From: an uncultured Coriobacteriaceae bacterium
GTDB lineage: Bacteria > Actinomycetota > Coriobacteriia > Coriobacteriales > Atopobiaceae
Reading direction: 5' to 3'
Assembly (NCBI GenBank): GCA_902780305.1
Contig: CACZFB010000014.1
Coordinates: forward strand, 1 to 38,398
Length of the DNA stretch: 38,398 bases
This document shows, one piece after another, positions 32,961 through 38,398 of this stretch; the stretch's first letter is position 1, and each line of letters begins with the position of its first letter. The translations under genes and the position numbers were made by a program. Under the pieces are notes generated by a model that saw only the letters and a list, made by a program, of their open reading frames with translations, had not been told where the DNA came from and searched no databases.

Positions 32961-33037
32961 GCCCCTATAGCTCAGTGGATTAGAGCGTTCGCCTCCGGAG
33001 CGAAAGGTCGAGGGTTCGAATCCCCCTGGGGGCACCA
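32961..33037 (+). tRNA. tRNA-Arg(CCG)
   Basis: A complete 77-nt cloverleaf with encoded CCA (33035-33037). The acceptor stem is GCCCCTA with TGGGGGC (one G-U). The D stem is GCTC/GAGC. The anticodon stem TTCGC/GCGAA encloses the loop CTCCGGA with anticodon CCG at 32995-32997, reading CGG arginine codons. The T loop is TTCGAAT. The T stem GAGGG/CCCCC contains one A-C mismatch (33011 with 33025). A clear promoter lies upstream and an intrinsic terminator downstream, so it is a monocistronic tRNA gene. Confidence 0.97.
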
Positions 33038-33046
33038 GGAAAACCA

Positions 33047-33077
33047 CAGGCCAGCCGTTTGACTGGCCTGTTTTTTT
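33047..33077 (+). terminator. Bidirectional terminator after tRNA-Arg
   Basis: CAGGCCAG and CTGGCCTG form an 8-bp perfect stem around an 8-nt loop, followed on the plus strand by seven T residues (33071-33077). On the minus strand the stem is followed by TGGTTTTCC, so it can also end the convergent lipoprotein gene, whose stop is 20 nt away. Confidence 0.92.
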
Positions 33078-33089
33078 CGGAGTAACCCG

Positions 33090-34511
33090 TCAGTTGCCCG
33101 GTTTCGCCGGGGGCTCGCCGCCGGTGCCGTCAGGTTTGGCGGGCGGTTCGCCGCCACCCTCACCCGGCTTTGCGGGAGGCTCGCCACCAGGTGCGTCACC
33201 TGGCGCGCCGCCCGGTCCGCCCGAGGAGCTCACCTCCACCTCTATGGCCTCACCCGTCGATGCGGTGCCCTCCTGGTAGGCGCTCTTGCCCACCGTGAGG
33301 GTATAGCCGTTGAGCGCGATGGCGTCGGTACCGCAGGTGAGGCCCGCGATGTTCGCGTCGGCCGTCAGCTCCCACGTGCAGCCGTCCGCGACCTCAACGT
33401 ACACCTCGCCCGCCGTGCCTTCGGGATTGATCGCCCCGACGAACGCCGACCCGCCGGAAAGATACAGGTTGAGCGTGGACACTTCGTCCACGAGCATGGT
33501 GCCCGCAAGCTCCTGGCCCGTGGCCCGAAGCGTCACGTGACCGCCGTTGCTGCCCTCGCTACCCCATCCCGCGGCCGCGGCGCGCAGCAGGTTGCCGCCC
33601 CTATCGTTGTTTTGGATCTGCGCACCCTCGAGCGCGATGGTCGCCACGGTATTGTTCACAAAGAAGACGTCTCCGTTGGCATTCTCCATCGAGCCGCCCT
33701 TCATCGAGAAGTTCGCCTCACCTTGGGCCGCGTCCCCCGACATGGACTGGTAGATCATCACGGCCTGGTACCATTCGGACTTGTCGCTGTTCTTCTTGTT
33801 GTTGTCCGCATGCACCGTGCAGTTCGTGAGGGCGACGGAGTTCTTGCCCTCCACCACGACGCCCTGCGACGCCGTCGAGGTAAGCGTCGCGTCCTCAACC
33901 TTTACCTCGGCGGTCGAGTAGATGGCGGGCGAGCCGGTTCCCTCCGTCGTGAAGGTCCCGCCCTTCACGGTCTGGGTGCCGCCCCCACGGTCCGACCGGA
34001 TGGTTGCCGAGGAGTTGCCCGTGGTGTGTGCGGTGAGGTTGGTAGCCTCAAGCGCGCCGCCGCCGGTAACCATGATGGCGCCCGAGCAGTTGCCGCTGGT
34101 CTCGATCGTGGAGTTCGCCACGTTCACCGTAGTACCCTCGCCATACGAGAATATCGCGTTGGCATGGGTGCCGTTGGTGGTCACGGTTACGTCATCGAGC
34201 TCGAGCGTGGCCTTCTCGGTGGCAAAGACCGCGGCGTTCTCGCCGTAGAAGTCGGCCTCGTCCCCGTCCGCCTCGCCCGTCTTCGTTACGTCCACCGCGC
34301 GATAGCTCTTCTGCTCGCCGCTCACCTCAATGGCGTGGCCGCCATCGGTGTCGTTTGCAATCTGCTCGCGGCTACCCTCAGAGCCAGAGTCCGCAGCAGC
34401 CTGTGTGGTGGTCGATTCGCCAGACTGTTGCTTGGAACCACAGGCTGCGAGCATTGCCGCGAGCGATGTGGACATGGCCAAAAAGCTTCTTCTCGAAGTG
34501 TTGATGCCCAT
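33090..34511 (-). CDS. Tat-type lipoprotein with predicted right-handed beta-helix
   Basis: The 473-residue exported protein of unknown function has the N-terminus MGINTSRRSFLAMSTSLAAM with a twin-arginine SRRSFL motif (Arg7-Arg8) and a LAAC lipobox (Cys24), so a Tat-exported lipoprotein is predicted. Residues about 80-430 are rich in short beta-strand repeats with Asn, Thr, Gly and Ser (ENAAVFATEKATLELDDVTV, TTVNVANSTIETSGNCSG), typical of parallel beta-helix surface or carbohydrate-binding proteins. The C-terminus carries three 11-residue units containing GGEPPAKP. The ATG at 34511 has GAGGAGG 7 nt upstream; longer in-frame starts lack one. It could bind polysaccharide or act as an adhesin; no catalytic motif is recognised. 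Confidence 0.82.
   Translation of the reverse strand: MGINTSRRSFLAMSTSLAAMLAACGSKQQSGESTTTQAAADSGSEGSREQIANDTDGGHAIEVSGEQKSYRAVDVTKTGEADGDEADFYGENAAVFATEKATLELDDVTVTTNGTHANAIFSYGEGTTVNVANSTIETSGNCSGAIMVTGGGALEATNLTAHTTGNSSATIRSDRGGGTQTVKGGTFTTEGTGSPAIYSTAEVKVEDATLTSTASQGVVVEGKNSVALTNCTVHADNNKKNSDKSEWYQAVMIYQSMSGDAAQGEANFSMKGGSMENANGDVFFVNNTVATIALEGAQIQNNDRGGNLLRAAAAGWGSEGSNGGHVTLRATGQELAGTMLVDEVSTLNLYLSGGSAFVGAINPEGTAGEVYVEVADGCTWELTADANIAGLTCGTDAIALNGYTLTVGKSAYQEGTASTGEAIEVEVSSSGGPGGAPGDAPGGEPPAKPGEGGGEPPAKPDGTGGEPPAKPGN
33099..33188 (-). repeat. 33-bp tandem coding repeats (GGEPPAKP units)
   Basis: Three near-identical units with an 11-codon period (33099-33122, 33132-33155, 33165-33188) encode GGEPPAKP separated by DGT and GEG. 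They lie at the extreme C-terminus of the lipoprotein. The proline-glycine-lysine composition suggests an extended wall-spanning or wall-binding tail. Copy number may vary between strains. Confidence 0.85.
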
Positions 34512-34707
34512 TTTTATGCCTCCTCTGTTCGTCCGACAAGTGCATCGTAGTACCCCAGCCTTAAGGTTTCCTAAAAGAGCGCAACCCTCCATCAGGTTGA
34601 AAGGCACCTGCAAACCTGCGACGATCGGCGGATACGGGCTAGCCGATGCGGGTAGAATGGTGTTAGCGTCGTCTTCGTACCCGTTCTCTGTCCCAAGTGA
34701 GGTGCGC

Positions 34708-35619
34708 ATGCGTCACACGAGCCAGCTTCCCCCCACGCGCTCTTTTCCGCAGTCCCCCATCGCGAAGCCAGCCATAGGAGCGGTCCTGCTCGCCATATGC
34801 GCCCTGGTTTCCGCGCTCGCGCTCTCCCCGCGCTTCTCCTCGGCAGACACCTACGAGGGCATGTTCCAAAAGCTCGACGAGAAGAAGTCAACTGTGCTCA
34901 CGCTCTCGGCCGCGTCCGCCGCAACCTCTGCCATCCTCACGGCCATTCCCGACGACACGTGCACCCCCATCGCCGAGCGCATGTCCGAGATAAGCAAGGA
35001 CTTTACCATCGTGCTCGCCGCAATCCTGCTCGAGAAGTACCTGGTAACCACCCTGGGCTTCGCGTTCTTTACGGGCGTGGTTCCCCTCTCGTGCGTGCTC
35101 TTTGCCGTATCGCTGTTCCTACACGCGGACGATTCTCGCCGGCGCATGCTGCGCGGCGTCGCCGGCAAGTTCCTCATGTTTGGGCTCGTCCTCTTCTTGG
35201 CCACGCCCACCAGCGTCTTTATTACCAGCAAGATAGACGAGACCTACTCCGCCTCAATCGACCAGACCATCGAGGCCGCCCAACAGACCACCGAGCTGCT
35301 TGGCCAGGCAACGCAGGAGGCAAAGCGCAAGGACCCCGAGAATCCCCTCGAGTTCCTGCAGCAGCGCTTCGAGGACCTGCAGGCAGCCGCAGGCAATGCG
35401 GCAGACACCGTTGCGAGCCTCATTGACTGGGTCAAGCAGATCCTCAACAACTTCCTCGAGGCGTTTGCCGTAATGATGGTGACCTCGTTCGTGATTCCCA
35501 TACTGGTGCCCCTGGTAATCTACCTCGCGTTCAAGATCCTCTTTGGGCAGCAACAGGTAATCGTGGTAGACCGCGCCGAGCAGCCCTCGCTGCCCGAGCG
35601 ATCCAGCCACCGCGAGTGA
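34708..35619 (+). CDS. Uncharacterised integral membrane protein
   Basis: The 303-residue protein has a first hydrophobic segment at about 22-40 and an outside or interfacial stretch with TYEGMFQKLDEKKSTVLTLS and AATSAILTAIPDDTCTPIAE. Two membrane segments lie at about 99-138, a third at 153-173 and a last at 254-279. A polar, probably coiled-coil region (about 178-240, IDETYSASIDQTIEAAQQTT) lies between the last two. The pattern ATSAxxTxxPDDTxTPIAE is, to my recollection, shared by uncharacterised membrane proteins in gut Firmicutes. The function is unknown. The ATG at 34708 has GAGG 5 nt upstream; the longer frame reaching 34330 would overlap the divergent lipoprotein gene. The 196-nt divergent gap shows no firm promoter. 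Confidence 0.75.
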   Translation: MRHTSQLPPTRSFPQSPIAKPAIGAVLLAICALVSALALSPRFSSADTYEGMFQKLDEKKSTVLTLSAASAATSAILTAIPDDTCTPIAERMSEISKDFTIVLAAILLEKYLVTTLGFAFFTGVVPLSCVLFAVSLFLHADDSRRRMLRGVAGKFLMFGLVLFLATPTSVFITSKIDETYSASIDQTIEAAQQTTELLGQATQEAKRKDPENPLEFLQQRFEDLQAAAGNAADTVASLIDWVKQILNNFLEAFAVMMVTSFVIPILVPLVIYLAFKILFGQQQVIVVDRAEQPSLPERSSHRE

Positions 35620-35701
35620 GCTTCGGGTCCAGGCAAAGTACGCCCGACAGTTCACGAGCCGATCACAAGCCACGTAAATCGATGGGCCACCGCTGGCGTG
35701 G

Positions 35702-36613
35702 TCACGAGCCCTGCGCGTCCAGATGGAACGCGAGGGCGCCGATGAGGTTCGCCTCGTTGCCAAACTTGCAGGTTACGATTTGGGGCTTCGAGAACGGAAG
35801 GTACTCGTGCAGCGAGAAGATGTGATCCACCTCGCGCGCGATGAGCGTGGTGGCCTCGGGTCGAGCCGAGATTCCGCCCCCTATGGCATAGCGCTCGAGG
35901 TCGAGCACCGCCTGGATGTTGACGATTCCCGACGCTGCCCACATGGCATAGTCGTCTAAGACGGCCTTGGCATCCTCGTCTCCGGCCTCGTAGGCATCAA
36001 ACAGCATCACACCGTCGGCCTGCTCAATGCCCTTGCGGCGTGCAAACGCCGGCACGATGGCCCCGGCCGCTATGCGTCCGGCCCAGATGGATCCCACATG
36101 CATGCTCCCCGACTCGCAAATCGACGGGTAGTCGCACACAAGCCAGGACAGCTCGCCGGCACCGCCCGAGCATCCCATCCACACCTTCCCATCGAGCACG
36201 ATGCCGCCACCGACGCCCGTGCCCAGCACGAGCACGGCGCCCGAGCTCACGTCCGCCAAGGCCCCCGACCAGCTTTCGGCACGCGCTGCGCACTTGCCGT
36301 CGTTGGCAATGGTGGTCGGCCTGCCAAACACCGCGCCATAACGCTCGGCAGCAGGATAGTCATGCAGCCAGGTGAAGGCACCGCCGGTATGGGCCCACCC
36401 CCGCCGCGTGTCTATGCGCCCGGGCATCGAGATGGCCACGCCCGCGAAGTCGGTGCCCACCGCATCGCGCACCAGCTCGAGCGAGCCGAGCATCTCCCTC
36501 TCGCAGCCAACCTTCGCAGGAGTCTTTCCCTGCTCCAGGAACCGTCCGTTACAGTCCATCAGCGCGTACTTCACGAAGGTTCCGCCAATGTCCAGCACTA
36601 AATACCGTTCCAT
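35702..36613 (-). CDS. ROK-family sugar kinase
   Basis: The 303-residue cytoplasmic sugar kinase has the ATP-binding motif YLVLDIGGTFVKYALMD, the sugar site TIANDGKCAARAE (Asp105 as likely catalytic base), the second phosphate motif VLVLGTGVGGGIVLDGK and the adenosine motif YAIGGGISARPE. The usual ROK zinc site (His then CxCGxxGCxE) is missing: the block reads GGAGELSWLVCDYP, with Trp where His is common. That places it with zinc-less ROK kinases such as beta-glucoside kinases, though the sugar cannot be assigned. The ATG at 36613 has GGGGAGG upstream; longer in-frame starts do not match the family. The 82-nt gap to the convergent membrane-protein gene has no clear terminator. Confidence 0.88.
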   Translation of the reverse strand: MERYLVLDIGGTFVKYALMDCNGRFLEQGKTPAKVGCEREMLGSLELVRDAVGTDFAGVAISMPGRIDTRRGWAHTGGAFTWLHDYPAAERYGAVFGRPTTIANDGKCAARAESWSGALADVSSGAVLVLGTGVGGGIVLDGKVWMGCSGGAGELSWLVCDYPSICESGSMHVGSIWAGRIAAGAIVPAFARRKGIEQADGVMLFDAYEAGDEDAKAVLDDYAMWAASGIVNIQAVLDLERYAIGGGISARPEATTLIAREVDHIFSLHEYLPFSKPQIVTCKFGNEANLIGALAFHLDAQGS

Positions 36614-36711
36614 GCACAGCCTCCCCGTTAGCAATCCAACAGCCACGCACCACGCGCTGCACATCCATACCACCACAATGAACTGACCGGAGTCTTGGGT
36701 CGCTGCCCCAA

Positions 36712-38398
36712 TCACTCGTGAGCAGCCGACTCCTCTAGGGGTCCGATGTCGCGGAAGAACCCGACCAGCCCCACGATGCGACCGTCTTTAACCAGCGGCA
36801 TCTTGGACGTCTCTATGCGTCGCCAGGCGCCATCCGCCCGCATGGTAACTCCCAAGACGCCGCGGATGCTGTCGCCCCGCAAAACGCGCCTCTCGTCGTC
36901 CGCAAACAGCTTGTTGCGCTGTGCCCAGCCAAGGTCCTCGTCGGTCTTCCCCATTACCTCCTCGATGCCGGCAAAGCCGTAGTAGTCCAGGAAGTTTTGG
37001 TTGGCCCCCAAGAACCTGCGCTTGTCGTCCTTCCAAAAGATATTGCGATCGGTTACGTCCAGTATGCCGCTAAGCAGCACCTCGTCGGAGATGCGGATGT
37101 CCCCGCTCAGGGCAGACTGCGTCGAGGCGCCCAGGTTAAGATCCAGGTCGCGCATGCACGAGAGGAACTGGCGATGACCATCGACCACCATGGGAATGAT
37201 CATAAAGATGTGATCCTCGTAGCGATCGTTGTCCAAAAGCGCGCAAAACGTGTCCGTTACGTGGTTGCTCGATGCCGCCCTCATGCGCTCCTCGATGGTG
37301 CTCAGGTCGTAGAAATCCCTAAACCGGTCGCGGTCATCAGGATGGATGAAGGTGTCACAAAACGCGTCGATCTCGTCTTGGGGCGTTGCTCCCACCCGTA
37401 TGGCGCTGTAACGCGGGACGTTGAGGTATATGTTGGTCCACGTGTTGTCCGTCATATCGAGCAGGTCAATGCGTTTGAAGATGGTATACAAAAAGCTGAG
37501 CGACTGCTCGAGCAACTTGAAGTTGTTGAACTGGGAGTACCTCGTTACGCCGAGCACCTGGAGCAAGAACGCCTCGCGGCCCTGCGAGCTCTCCACATGC
37601 GTTATGCCGAGCGTGCAGAAGCGGCCGTCGATCACGAGGTCGAACTGCTGGGGTGACCTGGTGCGCAGGGCCTTGGATGCCGTGTACACGACCTTGTTGC
37701 GTATGTCCGACAAGTCCGTGCTCAGGCGCTCGGTAATGCCCCGCACGCCGTTGGGATCCAGGTTGTGTATCATCCGCATGAAGGCGGTATTCGCAGAGAG
37801 GATGTCCACGCGCTTGCCCAGAATCTCGATGAGCGCGAACGGCTGCGTGGCCAGGAAGTGAGCCGCCTCCACGCCCTGCACGCTGCTTCGGGTGCCATCC
37901 ATGAGGTTGACCTTGCCCACGGCATCGTAGTAGCGCGTGTCCTCCAGCCGCTCGTGCTGGTCGGCGGTCTGCAGGAGATGCTCCATGATCTCCTCGTGAC
38001 TCTGAGGCTTGCCAAAGAAGTATCCCTGCGCCTTCTCGCAGCCGACGGCCTTGAGGAACAGGAACTGGTCCTCGCTCTCCACCCCCTCGCACAGCGTCTG
38101 CAGCGCCAGGCGCTTGACCATGCTCACCGCATCCGCCACGATGACGCGCGCTCGCTCGTTGTGCTCGACCTCCTGCAGGAGCGACATGTCGAGCTTCACC
38201 ACGTCGAAGAGCGTGCCCTCCAAAACGCTCAGGCTCGAGTAGCCGCTGCCAAAGTCGTCGAGGTAGAGCTCAAAGCCCGCCTCGCGGAATCGCTCGATCC
38301 CCTCAATGAGAACGTCGTTGCTGTGCGAGAGCGCGCTCTCGGTCACCTCTATGTGCACCTGCTCGACGGGAACGTTATAGCGTTCCATGATCTCGGTG
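36712..38398 (-). CDS. EAL-domain c-di-GMP phosphodiesterase with C-terminal PAS modules (5' end outside window)
   Basis: The frame is open to the right edge, so the N-terminus and the EAL signature itself are missing. The visible part (562 codons) starts in the EAL domain: VHIEVTESALSHSNDVLIEG, YLDDFGSGYSSLSVLEGTLF, VVKLDMSLLQEV, TLCEGVESEDQFLFLKAVGC and KAQGYFFGKP. The metal- and c-di-GMP-binding acidic residues DD, K and E are kept, so activity is plausible. After the EAL domain come roughly 430 residues with at least one clear PAS/PAC domain (about the last 125 residues: GILDVTDRNIFWKDDKRRFL, VGFFRDI) and probably one or two more PAS-like folds. An upstream GGDEF domain cannot be excluded. 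Confidence 0.85.
   Translation of the reverse strand, partial: TEIMERYNVPVEQVHIEVTESALSHSNDVLIEGIERFREAGFELYLDDFGSGYSSLSVLEGTLFDVVKLDMSLLQEVEHNERARVIVADAVSMVKRLALQTLCEGVESEDQFLFLKAVGCEKAQGYFFGKPQSHEEIMEHLLQTADQHERLEDTRYYDAVGKVNLMDGTRSSVQGVEAAHFLATQPFALIEILGKRVDILSANTAFMRMIHNLDPNGVRGITERLSTDLSDIRNKVVYTASKALRTRSPQQFDLVIDGRFCTLGITHVESSQGREAFLLQVLGVTRYSQFNNFKLLEQSLSFLYTIFKRIDLLDMTDNTWTNIYLNVPRYSAIRVGATPQDEIDAFCDTFIHPDDRDRFRDFYDLSTIEERMRAASSNHVTDTFCALLDNDRYEDHIFMIIPMVVDGHRQFLSCMRDLDLNLGASTQSALSGDIRISDEVLLSGILDVTDRNIFWKDDKRRFLGANQNFLDYYGFAGIEEVMGKTDEDLGWAQRNKLFADDERRVLRGDSIRGVLGVTMRADGAWRRIETSKMPLVKDGRIVGLVGFFRDIGPLEESAAHE

Noticed and set aside
33099..33188. Tandem 33-bp repeats as a CRISPR or non-coding satellite
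   Set aside because: The period is 11 codons, the repeats keep the reading frame of the lipoprotein and encode GGEPPAKP; there are no spacers or cas genes.
35620..35701. Terminator between the convergent membrane-protein and ROK genes
   Set aside because: A bulged CCAC..GTGG stem is present but the loop would be too small and no T-tract follows on either strand.

Overview
The window is about 38.4 kb of compact, GC-rich bacterial chromosome from a Gram-positive actinobacterial lineage. The two-subunit glycyl-tRNA synthetase (glyQ, glyS), a complete mreBCD-mrdA-rodA set, the paired TIGR03960/DUF2344 genes beside rplU-rpmA-obgE-proB, and frequent GTG and TTG starts fit the Coriobacteriia (Olsenella/Atopobium/Collinsella type). 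That placement is inferred from gene content and was not tested by any search. No insertion sequence, phage gene or CRISPR array is visible, and no gene-free stretch exceeds about 225 bases.

Layout from left to right. (1) 1-5996, minus strand: a translation-centred run rpsP-khpA-rimM-trmD-lepB-glyQ-glyS, followed by the 5' part of a PPDK-regulator-like kinase/pyrophosphorylase gene that runs off the left edge. (2) 6235-9540, plus strand: an OmpR-type response regulator, a sensor histidine kinase and DNA polymerase IV (dinB). The kinase and dinB overlap by four bases. (3) 9574-15481, minus strand: rplU-rpmA with a strong promoter and terminator, then obgE-proB-nadD-yqeK-rsfS. The DUF2344 gene precedes rplU. 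(4) 15493-18209, minus strand: a DUF697-like membrane protein gene overlapping a TIGR03960-type radical SAM gene, which feeds into the DUF2344 gene. (5) 18377-26577, minus strand: a cell-elongation cluster of cyclophilin, TPR membrane protein, mreB, mreC, mreD, mrdA (PBP2) and rodA. (6) 26778-32813, minus strand: a P-type cation ATPase, aconitase (4-bp overlap) and a zinc-ribbon membrane protein. (7) 32961-38398: tRNA-Arg(CCG) with clear promoter and terminator, a Tat-type lipoprotein with a predicted beta-helix and proline-rich repeats, an uncharacterised membrane protein, a ROK sugar kinase, and a truncated EAL-domain c-di-GMP protein with C-terminal PAS modules.

The most unusual signal is a family of four long, nearly perfect hairpins (407-465, 6925-6996, 18333-18364, 26690-26757). 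Each begins only 12-20 nt after a stop codon. They share a core around CCCCATTG, and the arms carry paired compensatory changes. In the direction of the upstream gene, three of them can be capped by CUUG or GCAA tetraloops. None has a U-tract, so they look like a dispersed 3'-UTR RNA element or REP-like repeat and not ordinary intrinsic terminators. Other points of interest are the sensor kinase/polymerase IV coupling, the ATPase/aconitase coupling, a PBP2 with two N-terminal hydrophobic segments, and an uncharacterised TPR membrane protein directly upstream of mreB.
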